A DNA stretch of 34,940 bases from Saccoglossus kowalevskii. Its lineage: Eukaryota > Hemichordata > Enteropneusta > Harrimaniidae. The stretch covers positions 257,351 to 292,290 of the forward strand of contig NW_003151753.1 in the NCBI RefSeq assembly GCF_000003605.2, read 5' to 3'. The notes beneath the pieces were generated by a model, which ran no database searches, was not told the origin of the DNA, and saw nothing but the letters and a program-made list of their open reading frames with translations. This document shows, in pieces, positions 31,101-34,940 of the stretch (its first letter is position 1; each line of letters starts with the position of its first letter). A program made the position numbers and the translations under genes.

Positions 31101-33164
31101 GGCTGGGTATCAGCCGAATCCGGTACCAGCTCAATTGCTTTGATACCTCGTATATGTATGTAGGTACAATGTGTCTTGGGTGAACCCCTTTCTGCTCATT
31201 TCATGGCGATATCTTCAATTCTCTTATTTAGTGAATATTTTGGTAATTTTTGGTAAAAATTGTTTGACTTCTTCTTGAAAACTACCAGCTCATTGCTTTG
31301 ATATTTAGTATGTAGTATGTAGCTTTATGGACCTTTGTCTGTTTTGTTCATTTCCTGATGATATTTTCAATTGTCTATTTTTAACAAATATCTTTGTAAT
31401 TTAAGAAATGTAATTGTTGACTTCTTCTAGAAAACTGCTACTCCAATTGCTTTGATACTTGATAAATGTGTACCTTGGATGGACCTCTATTAGATTAGTT
31501 CTTTCTGGACACTTGGGGAACAGTCAAGGCTCAGCTGAAACAAGCTTTTTTGATCGTCAGTCACTTGTGACTTTAATTGGTCACAACAGACTTCCTAATA
31601 TGGGTTTTATACTGGGTATATAGAATATTCTCTGACTTGTACTGTTTTCATGTTTTGTCCCTCTAGTTGGTGAATCTCTGTGAAGCTGAGGACTCTCATT
31701 TAGTTAAATTGCCATGTTATAAAGCAGTGCCTACACTGGTACCACTCAGGACAAGTGCATTGAGTAAGTATCACATTCTTTACCTAATAAGAATTCCTAC
31801 ATAGAAATTCAGTGACATGATAAATCATATTCAGCTTTTACAGCTGTATTCTTTACCAATGTCTGTTTTAAAAAAAATCACTCAGAAATGTATAATGTAC
31901 ATTCCAGTACAAGATATAAGAAATTGTCTTAGGTGATTGTCTGTGAAAATAAAAACATGAATAGTTTTTAATTTAATTAACACAATTACGTAGTGTTAAT
32001 TTTTTCTGTACAAGAATTTGTCGCCCAAATTTTTCTGCACTTTTTCGTATATTCTTCAATATTTCTGGATATGAACCCTTATTTTGAAGCCAACATACAA
32101 AATTTGAGTCAATTTTCAGTTTTTACACAACAAACTTGGCTATTTTTGTCCTAATCTTCTGAAGGAAAGTGCAGACTATAAACTGGACTATTTTGTGAAT
32201 TTGTGATGAATGAGGGAACTGGTGGTGAAAGGGTTAAGTGTTGGTCCGTATTGGTATTCCACCAAATAACTCAGTGATTACTAATATCAAAAAGATGTTA
32301 TTTATTACATGTGTTTATTCTTATCACAGATGCTCTTGCAGCGTGTCACTATATTCCCCTAGTGAGAGACAAGATATTTGCTGTCTTGTATAAGGCATTG
32401 AATTCTAGTATTCCTGAATTACAAACTGTTGGTACAGACTGCATGAGAAAGGTATACATTGCAACTCTTTGTACCAAAGAATAATTCTTTTTATTACATA
32501 ATTTATAGTACTGGTAGATGACATAGTTACACACTTGTCAGGTTCAATGTTAAAGTCTGAGAACATTTTTTATTGGGGTCTTGAGGCAAATGTGTGACAT
32601 ATTTGATAGTCTGGGCAGTTGTTGCAATTGAGAGACCTTGTTTACAAATATCTCACCTTGGGGACTAAACTAGAACTTAGGCTCAAAACCAGCCCTCTGA
32701 CTAAACTAGCACTAGTTGACACTCGGTTAACCTGTTTACACATCGTTTTCAACAGTTGGTTAATATTAAATTTTCAATGATTCCAATGCGATAACCTTAA
32801 AATAATAGTTCCACAAACCCAGTTAAGCTTTATAAATGCTCTCAGAGTGCAACATGTTGTACCGGTAGCTACAATGTAACTATCAAAACAGTTAGTGTAC
32901 TGTAATTGCATCCTAATTTTTCTTATGAATGTTGTTAATGTTCCATTGTTGCTAATCACTTACAATGAAATGGCTGTTGATTTTCAGTTCATAACTGGTG
33001 CTCACATTGACAGTCATACTGAGATGGTGCATTCCAGTATGCGTCCATTGCTGACTATGCTAGGTGACTATAGATGTCTAACACCTAATGTGATACAGAG
33101 ACTGCACAGTGTGACTCAATTATTCCCTCATGCATTCCATGAAAGACTGTGTGACCAGCTACTG
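9975..33164 (+). CDS. TRRAP: TRRAP (Tra1 homologue), 5' portion, 32 coding exons, 3' incomplete
   Basis: Transformation/transcription domain-associated protein is a PIKK-family pseudokinase. It is a nuclear scaffold that lets SAGA and NuA4/TIP60 histone acetyltransferases bind activators. Conceptual splicing of 32 exons gives 1,497 codons with no stop and consistent phases across all 31 GT-AG junctions. The product matches my knowledge of vertebrate TRRAP almost throughout, for example [35 protein letters not shown] and [20 protein letters not shown]. Only HEAT-repeat sequence is encoded here, roughly the first 40% of a ~3,850-residue protein. FAT, pseudokinase and FATC are off the right edge. 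The ATG at 9975 is the only in-frame start before the conserved [11 protein letters not shown] segment. A splice acceptor ending at 9932 implies at least one upstream non-coding exon. Introns range from about 100 bp to 3.8 kb; the two largest I traced carry transposons. Gene identity is very secure; individual boundaries are predicted by eye. Confidence 0.96.
10259..10422 (+). mobile_element. TACTGTRAA-end MITE, copy B (TRRAP intron 1)
   Basis: 164 bp. TACTGTAAACCACTTAATTT at the left is matched in inverse by AATTAAAGTTGTTTACAGTA at the right. The TA at each end fits a TA target. A TTTTCGCTG motif lies just inside. Confidence 0.78.
11157..11206 (+). CDS. TRRAP: TRRAP exon 2
   Basis: Acceptor TTTGCAG and donor GTAAGT. 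With the preceding base it encodes [17 protein letters not shown], matching the TRRAP segment that ends in EVSENFE. It ends in phase 0. At 50 nt it is the smallest exon found. Confidence 0.93.
11847..12060 (+). mobile_element. TACTGTRAA-end MITE, copy C (TRRAP intron 2)
   Basis: 214 bp, with ends TACTGTGAAATACTTTATTT and AAATAAAGTATTTTACAGTA forming about 20 bp of inverted repeat, followed inward by a second inverted block (GGAATTAATTTTCGCTGAA / AGTGAAAATTAATTCC). A mariner-type MITE is likely from the TA ends. Confidence 0.85.
12292..12402 (+). CDS. TRRAP: TRRAP exon 3
   Basis: 37 codons between TTTTGCAG and GTAATT, including [17 protein letters not shown] of the first HEAT repeats. Phase 0 at both ends. 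The next intron is the largest traced (12403-16194) and contains the hAT element. Confidence 0.95.
12466..12926 (+). repeat. 461-bp duplicated segment, copy 1 (TRRAP intron 3)
   Basis: Near-identical (roughly ten differences by eye) to 34268-34728 in the same orientation. It starts 63 bp after exon 3 and spans the hAT left end: 268 bp outside the element and 193 bp inside. It lacks inverted terminal repeats of its own. Confidence 0.93.
13321..15256 (-). pseudogene. hAT transposase (ZNF862/ZMYM-like), frameshifted with two in-frame stops
   Basis: The - strand reading carries the expected order of parts. First comes a TTF-type zinc finger ([10 protein letters not shown], then [20 protein letters not shown]). 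Next is the start of the RNase H-like core ([19 protein letters not shown]), the [11 protein letters not shown] and CCAHRLQLA motifs, and finally the C-terminal hAT dimerisation segment ([20 protein letters not shown]). Two in-frame stops, TAG at 14575-14577 and TAA at 14542-14544, interrupt it between the two long open parts (14575-15249 and 13321-14526), which share one frame. Before about 15110 the plausible protein ([16 protein letters not shown]) is in another frame, so there is also a one-base-type shift. The N-terminus runs into the assembly gap. It is unlikely to be active. It resembles proteins annotated as zinc finger protein 862-like. Confidence 0.85.
15257..15738. other. Assembly gap (482 N)
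   Basis: A run of N inside the hAT element, hiding the 5' end of its transposase gene. Apparent open frames across this gap are artefacts. Confidence 0.99.
16195..16383 (+). CDS. TRRAP: TRRAP exon 4
   Basis: 63 codons, among the most conserved parts ([16 protein letters not shown] and [11 protein letters not shown]). Acceptor CTTGCAG, donor GTATGT. An inverted-repeat element starts only about 20 nt after the donor. Confidence 0.97.
16403..16637. mobile_element. Inverted-repeat element 1 just after TRRAP exon 4
   Basis: The left arm (16403-16460) starts GGTTATTACGAGAATACTTC and is repeated in inverse at 16580-16637 with few mismatches over about 58 bp. A shorter partner of the first 11 bp (TCGTAATAACC) also occurs at 16498-16508, so a 106-bp element plus an inverted half-copy is an alternative reading. 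Confidence 0.75.
16527..16869. mobile_element. Inverted-repeat element 2, interlocked with element 1
   Basis: ATCTGTCATCGTAACGTCAT (16527 on) through GCGTGCCGTA is mirrored by TACGGCGCGCTGTAACTTAC and CGGCGTTACGATGACAGAT at the right, giving arms of about 45 bp. Its left arm lies inside element 1, and the right arm of element 1 lies inside it. Confidence 0.75.
17077..17133 (+). CDS. TRRAP: TRRAP exon 5
   Basis: 19 codons, [15 protein letters not shown] then AHNM, matching the HEAT helix before the variable loop. Acceptor TTTCAG, donor GTAGGT, phase 0. Confidence 0.92.
17386..17502 (+). CDS. TRRAP: TRRAP exon 6 (variable Ser/Thr/Pro-rich loop)
   Basis: 39 codons starting KSFEVQ, then a Thr/Ser/Pro-rich stretch ([12 protein letters not shown]) ending KKQ. 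Position and phase fit between exons 5 and 7, but the sequence is much less conserved than its neighbours. Acceptor CCACAG, donor GTACAT. The open frame and flanking sites support it; similarity is limited to the first residues. Confidence 0.78.
17621..17787 (+). CDS. TRRAP: TRRAP exon 7
   Basis: Encodes [17 protein letters not shown] and the [14 protein letters not shown] helix, nearly identical to vertebrate TRRAP. Acceptor ATTTCAG, donor GTTTGT; ends in phase 2 within an Arg codon. Confidence 0.97.
17850..18067 (+). mobile_element. TACTGTRAA-end MITE, copy D (TRRAP intron 7)
   Basis: About 218 bp with ends TAACTGTAAAG and CATTTTACAGTA. The inner inverted blocks TTCACTGGGTT and ATTTCGCTGA are mirrored by TCAGCGAAATTTAAACCCAG near the right end. 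Confidence 0.78.
18260..18356 (+). CDS. TRRAP: TRRAP exon 8
   Basis: Completes the Arg codon and encodes [20 protein letters not shown]. Acceptor CTTACAG, donor GTACAA, phase 0 at the end. Confidence 0.97.
18778..18916 (+). CDS. TRRAP: TRRAP exon 9
   Basis: Encodes [15 protein letters not shown] and [19 protein letters not shown]. Acceptor TCATAG, donor GTAAGA, ends in phase 1. Confidence 0.97.
19047..19173 (+). repeat. Dispersed ~130-bp repeat, copy 1 (TRRAP intron 9)
   Basis: Shares TTTTTCTGCACTTTTT, ATATTCTTCAATATTTCTGG, AAATTTGAGTCAATTTTCAG and a terminal AAAGTGCA with 32028-32174. The ends TTTTCTGCACTTT and AAAGTGCA are inverse, suggesting a small MITE. Confidence 0.8.
19253..19331 (+). 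CDS. TRRAP: TRRAP exon 10
   Basis: Completes Arg and encodes [16 protein letters not shown] then NGWTCKESL. Donor GTAAGT; ends in phase 2. Confidence 0.95.
19846..20050 (+). CDS. TRRAP: TRRAP exon 11
   Basis: Encodes [17 protein letters not shown] and the [17 protein letters not shown] helix. Acceptor TTTCCAG, donor GTAAGT, phase 0. Confidence 0.97.
20856..20947 (+). CDS. TRRAP: TRRAP exon 12 (tandem NAGNAG acceptor)
   Basis: Encodes [15 protein letters not shown], continuing into [12 protein letters not shown]. The acceptor is CCAGCAG, so the exon may start at 20853 (adding one Gln) or 20856; both keep frame. Donor GTAAGT; phase 2 at the end. Confidence 0.93.
20975..21165 (+). repeat. Decayed ~40-bp tandem repeat (TRRAP intron 12)
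   Basis: TTGGTTTTTTTCGTCA occurs at 21041 and 21081 with TGTTAACATGCT / TGTTAGCATGCT following each. Looser copies (GTCATTGTTAACTTGCTTTG) lie on either side. Confidence 0.65.
21339..21709 (+). CDS. TRRAP: TRRAP exon 13 (Pro/Thr-rich linker, then conserved [11 protein letters not shown] block)
   Basis: The largest exon traced. After [14 protein letters not shown] it encodes a Pro/Ala/Thr-rich linker (repeats such as PPTPAPQTP) and an acidic/basic patch, then the highly conserved [19 protein letters not shown] block. Vertebrate TRRAP has a proline-rich linker at the same point. Acceptor CTTTCAG, donor GTAAAC; ends in phase 1. Confidence 0.95.
21957..22028 (+). CDS. TRRAP: TRRAP exon 14
   Basis: Encodes [17 protein letters not shown] with phases that join exons 13 and 15. 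Acceptor TCTCAG, donor GTAAGT. Confidence 0.96.
22405..22532 (+). CDS. TRRAP: TRRAP exon 15
   Basis: Encodes [14 protein letters not shown] and [13 protein letters not shown]. Acceptor CCACAG, donor GTAAGT; phase 0 at the end. Confidence 0.97.
23280..23320 (+). repeat. (GAAT)n microsatellite, imperfect
   Basis: AATGAATGAATAAACAAATA and AAAGAATGAATGAATGAATA in TRRAP intron 15. Confidence 0.85.
23375..23564 (+). CDS. TRRAP: TRRAP exon 16
   Basis: Encodes [20 protein letters not shown] and [20 protein letters not shown]. Acceptor TTTCAG, donor GTGAGT, ends in phase 1. Confidence 0.97.
24332..24426 (+). CDS. TRRAP: TRRAP exon 17
   Basis: Encodes [20 protein letters not shown] then ENEQMLK. Acceptor TTTGCAG, donor GTAAAT, phase 0 at the end. 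Confidence 0.97.
24806..24971 (+). CDS. TRRAP: TRRAP exon 18
   Basis: Encodes [20 protein letters not shown] and the [20 protein letters not shown] block. Acceptor CTACAG, donor GTAATA. Confidence 0.97.
25278..25444 (+). CDS. TRRAP: TRRAP exon 19
   Basis: Encodes [20 protein letters not shown] and the [18 protein letters not shown] end, nearly unchanged from vertebrates. Acceptor CTATAG, donor GTAAGT. Confidence 0.97.
25758..25855 (+). mobile_element. CAGTCGTCA-end MITE, copy 2 (TRRAP intron 19)
   Basis: 98 bp. CAGTCGTCACAC at the left and GTGTGACGACT at the right; TA adjoins both ends. The same ACAACACATGTAAAATA core as copy 1. Confidence 0.82.
25996..26085 (+). CDS. TRRAP: TRRAP exon 20
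   Basis: 30 codons with [20 protein letters not shown]. Acceptor AATTAG, donor GTCAGT, phase 0 at both ends. Confidence 0.97.
26199..26309 (+). CDS. TRRAP: TRRAP exon 21
   Basis: 37 codons with [20 protein letters not shown] and [17 protein letters not shown]. Acceptor TTTGCAG, donor GTAATA. Confidence 0.97.
26450..26539 (+). CDS. TRRAP: TRRAP exon 22
   Basis: 30 codons, LTYKVEE then [15 protein letters not shown]; moderately conserved. Acceptor TCATAG, donor GTGGGC. Confidence 0.92.
26859..27010 (+). CDS. TRRAP: TRRAP exon 23
   Basis: Encodes [20 protein letters not shown]. Acceptor TTTGCAG, donor GTAAGT; ends in phase 2. Confidence 0.95.
27216..27262 (+). mobile_element. CAGTCGTCA-end MITE, internal fragment (TRRAP intron 23)
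   Basis: ACACAATACATGTAAAATAC followed by ATTGTCTGTTTTCA matches the core of the two longer copies; both termini are missing. Confidence 0.5.
27339..27439 (+). CDS. TRRAP: TRRAP exon 24
   Basis: Encodes a variable segment then [13 protein letters not shown], corresponding to the RKTFEQALTG part of TRRAP. Acceptor TTGTAG, donor GTGAGT; ends in phase 1. Confidence 0.92.
27542..27637 (+). CDS. TRRAP: TRRAP exon 25
   Basis: Encodes [20 protein letters not shown] and [12 protein letters not shown]. Acceptor TTATAG, donor GTAGGT. Confidence 0.96.
27814..27989 (+). CDS. TRRAP: TRRAP exon 26
   Basis: Begins [20 protein letters not shown] and includes [18 protein letters not shown]. The loop between GP and GMDP is shorter than in the vertebrate protein as I recall it. 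Acceptor CCCTAG, donor GTACGT. Confidence 0.95.
28094..28291 (+). CDS. TRRAP: TRRAP exon 27
   Basis: 66 codons with [20 protein letters not shown] and the [15 protein letters not shown] end. Acceptor CTGTAG, donor GTAAGC. Confidence 0.97.
28418..28606 (+). CDS. TRRAP: TRRAP exon 28
   Basis: 63 codons with [20 protein letters not shown]. Acceptor CTCGCAG, donor GTGAGA. Confidence 0.97.
28752..28988 (+). CDS. TRRAP: TRRAP exon 29
   Basis: 79 codons with [31 protein letters not shown] and [20 protein letters not shown], one of the most conserved stretches. Acceptor CACACAG, donor GTGAGC. The following 2.7 kb intron holds the TA-flanked 1.8 kb element. Confidence 0.97.
29138..29187 (+). repeat. 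18-bp tandem repeat, about 2.7 copies
   Basis: The unit CTCCCTAGTAGCTCCAGA is repeated almost perfectly in TRRAP intron 29, upstream of the 1.8 kb element. Confidence 0.92.
29311..31123. mobile_element. 1.8 kb DNA transposon with TA target duplication, family not recognised
   Basis: Left end CCAGATTCGGCTGATAC and right end GTATCAGCCGAATCCGG are inverted copies with one mismatch, each bordered by TA (29309-29310 and 31124-31125). Removing the element with one TA restores the neighbouring repeat text AAACTACCAGCTCA, so the insertion is well defined. Subterminal CpG-rich motifs recur in both orientations (CGCCCTGGGCGAT, ATCGCCCGGGCGAT, CATCGCCCATGGGCG). Inside are three decayed direct repeats (about 29900-30140) and only short open frames (- strand 29471-29782, + strand 30390-30632) with no transposase motif I can identify. 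A TA duplication suggests Tc1/mariner-like or another TA-targeting superfamily. It is probably non-autonomous. Confidence 0.82.
31124..31510 (+). repeat. ~154-bp tandem repeat array (2.5 units), split by the 1.8 kb element
   Basis: Units begin GACTTCTTCTTGAAAACTAC, continue with CAATTGCTTTGATACTTGG and a GTACCTTGG-GGACCTCT segment, and end in an AT-rich GGTAAAAATTGTTT. Unit starts lie near 31266 and 31420. The beginning of the first unit is at 29288-29310, on the other side of the inserted element. Confidence 0.8.
31667..31763 (+). CDS. TRRAP: TRRAP exon 30
   Basis: Encodes [20 protein letters not shown]. Acceptor CTCTAG, donor GTAAGT, ends in phase 1. Confidence 0.96.
32028..32174 (+). repeat. 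Dispersed ~130-bp repeat, copy 2 (TRRAP intron 31)
   Basis: Second copy in the same orientation as 19047-19173, ending GAAGGAAAGTGCAG, with about 20 bp of extra sequence before the end. Confidence 0.8.
32330..32451 (+). CDS. TRRAP: TRRAP exon 31
   Basis: Encodes [20 protein letters not shown] and a segment ending CMRK. Acceptor TCACAG, donor GTATAC. Confidence 0.95.
32988..33164 (+). CDS. TRRAP: TRRAP exon 32 (last in window)
   Basis: 59 codons with [20 protein letters not shown] and ERLCDQLL. Acceptor TTTCAG, donor GTAAGT, phase 0. The next expected segment (HLRKWMEV-like) is not present in the remaining 1.8 kb, so the gene continues off the right edge. Confidence 0.95.
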
Positions 33165-33227
33165 GTAAGTGGGTTGGTGTACTGATGTAATAGTTAGTAA
33201 ACGCATGTCAGCTGGAAAGGAGTAGTA

Positions 33228-34245
33228 CCCGATTCTGCCGTAAATTCGCCCTGGGCCGTTAAACGTCAGTTTGGGTTTTAATAAAAATAAAATGGGACCA
33301 AGAAATCGTGATTTTTCAGCAGTTTTTTTTAAGGTGTTATTTTAATCTTTACTGATGCCTAAAAGTTTCACCGTAGTCATTGACACCTATTCAAGAGTAT
33401 GATGTTTATTACGACTAGTGTGAATGTGTAAGCTTCTTTTCGACAATGAGCTGTTATCACTGCAAACAATGTTAAATTATTTTTCAAATGCTCAGTTTAT
33501 CTTTTGAAAACAACTAATTTTTTTATTTAAAAGAAATCATGCTGTTTTCCCATCAAAATCCAAGCCAAAAGATTGTATTACAACATCGGCAAGTCTCTTC
33601 CGCGTTGCGTTCAATAACATTAACATATTTAAATGAGCTATGGTAATTCGAACATTTTTGAATCATCCATCATTTTGATTGGTTAATTAGAACACTGTCC
33701 CATCTCAAAACATGGCGGATATTCATTTCTACAGCATCAAGCGTTTAAAATGTGACCGGGATCATCGCTTACGGTGAAATAAGTTGAAATTGATTTGCAT
33801 TTCATAACAATTAAACTTTTTTTTTTTTTTTTTTTTTATTATAATCACTACTACCGTAGGTGATAATCAACAATTGTAAAACGCAGCATGACCGGATTGC
33901 GCTACCGCGATCATCATTTGCTACTAAGCAATGCAGTTGTGTTCGTTTTTGTTTGAAATCTTCTTTTACGGAATTTACTTTCGACACTAATAAAATGAAA
34001 AGAATAATTGTATTTGGCGCACAAGGTTCGTCAATGTGTTTTTTTTGGAGAAAGATGCGCTGGGTGATTTTGTAATGAAATTTTATGTGGTCTACTTTTT
34101 AATCCAGCAAGACAAAAAATGTATGAATTTGCTTCTGCAATAGTTTTTTTTTTCGTTTTGGGTGGTCCAACTGACAGCGTTGAAAGTTGCGTAGGTGGAT
34201 TTTTCAATGAAAATATAAGTCCCCGAAAATATTTGATGTTCATTT
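33228..34245. mobile_element. Left end of an element related to the one at 29311 (extent uncertain)
   Basis: After a TA at 33226-33227 the sequence CCCGATTCTGCCG, then CGCCCTGGGC and GGGACCAAGAAATCG, follows the same order as the left end of the element at 29311 (CCAGATTCGGC, CGCCCTGGGC, GGACCAAAAGATCG). No matching inverted right end is visible before the 461-bp repeat at 34268, so the element is truncated, diverged or longer than shown. It includes a poly-T run of about 19 near 33819-33837. The right boundary given is only the limit of unexplained sequence. Confidence 0.45.
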
Positions 34246-34267
34246 TTTTAGCTCTGCTGTCGACTTT

Positions 34268-34728
34268 GTCTGGCCACCTACACCTCCAAGTATATACAGT
34301 GACCAAATTCACTAGAACCTCTTGGATTGAATTCTTTTGAATGAACCATTCAAGAAGAAAATTCAATATTATATTACGATTTCATTTTCTAACCAGTTCA
34401 CTAAATTCGCTGCATTGTAAAAAAATTACTTGAAATGCATATACACTTGATATGTGCTTGCCCTTGATATTGATATATGATTGGTAGTGGTGCATTACCA
34501 TTTGTAGTAAATTCTGGTTAAAAAGGTATGTGATCTAGGGATCTGCCCAGCTCTTTGGGAGTGCTGGTCGCTCATTAATATTCATGAGATTGACAGACCC
34601 TGGAAATACCCATAATGTTTTGGGTGTTGAGTACTGCTTTTGTACAGAAGATACAAACTACAGAAGAAATGTATCGTATCATTGTGTTATTTATTTTTCA
34701 TTACATAGCAAAAACTATGAGGTTTTTA
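34268..34728 (+). repeat. 461-bp duplicated segment, copy 2 (downstream of exon 32)
   Basis: Second copy, carrying the same GTGATC/TAGGGATCTG junction at 34530-34545. It is flanked by an imperfect direct repeat, TTAGCTCTGCTGTC (34249-34262) and TTAGCTCCGCTGTC (34726-34739). After it the sequence passes into the ~154-bp tandem repeat family. Confidence 0.93.
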
Positions 34729-34758
34729 GCTCCGCTGTCAATGTTTTACATTTTTGAC

Positions 34759-34940
34759 TTCTTCTTGAAAACTACAAGCCTGAATGCTTTGATACTTGGT
34801 GTATATGTACCTTGGGTAGACCTCTCTCAGATTTGTTCATTTTGTAATGATATCTTTAATTTTCTAATTTTGGTGAATATTTTTGTCATTTTTAGTAAAA
34901 AGTGATATTTTCGACTTCTTGTTAAAAACCGCAAGTCCAA
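34759..34940 (+). repeat. ~154-bp tandem repeat, second locus (runs off window)
   Basis: One unit (34759-34912) and the start of the next, of the same family as 31124-31510, sharing GACTTCTTCTTGAAAACTAC and GCTTTGATACTTGG. Confidence 0.8.

Noticed and set aside
33165-34940. Search for the next TRRAP exon
   Set aside because: No sequence resembling the segment after DQLL was found; the region is repeats.
1-34940. CRISPR arrays, operons, tRNA and rRNA genes
   Set aside because: The window is intron-rich animal DNA; no spaced identical repeats of CRISPR type and no cloverleaf or rRNA sequence were noticed.

Overview
This is a eukaryotic (metazoan) genomic window. It is AT-rich, with short coding exons separated by GT-AG introns and many small inverted-repeat transposons. 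The organism is probably a marine invertebrate. The dominant protein is very close to its vertebrate counterpart, which fits a deuterostome such as a hemichordate or lancelet, but the species cannot be fixed from this sequence alone.

The main gene is the 5' part of TRRAP (Tra1), the giant pseudokinase scaffold of the SAGA and NuA4/TIP60 acetyltransferase complexes, on the + strand. I traced 32 coding exons from the ATG at 9975 to 33164. They sum to 4,491 nt (1,497 codons) with every splice phase matching. This covers only N-terminal HEAT-repeat sequence. The FAT, pseudokinase and FATC regions lie beyond the right edge.

Left of TRRAP, on the - strand and pointing away from it, are two exons of an Alba-domain RNase P/MRP subunit (RPP25/RPP25L type) at 5312-5463 and 3752-3879. 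Their predicted ATG is split by an intron. Further left, a GC-richer patch at about 878-1345 looks like the promoter and first coding exon of an unidentified - strand gene. A weakly supported + strand terminal exon sits at 73-234.

The TRRAP introns are loaded with mobile DNA. Intron 3 holds a decayed hAT element (12734-15989) whose - strand transposase has a frameshift and two in-frame stops, and which contains a 482-base assembly gap. Intron 29 holds a 1.8 kb element with terminal inverted repeats (29311-31123), inserted at a TA inside a ~154-bp tandem repeat, with no recognisable transposase. A 461-bp segment containing the left end of the hAT is duplicated 21.8 kb away (12466-12926 and 34268-34728). 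At least four families of short inverted-repeat elements (MITEs) recur through the window, and one intron has two interlocking inverted repeats immediately after an exon.

I saw no CRISPR array, operon, rRNA or tRNA. The most promising candidate for something undescribed is the 1.8 kb TA-flanked element and its relative at 33228. The intragenic 461-bp duplication is the next.
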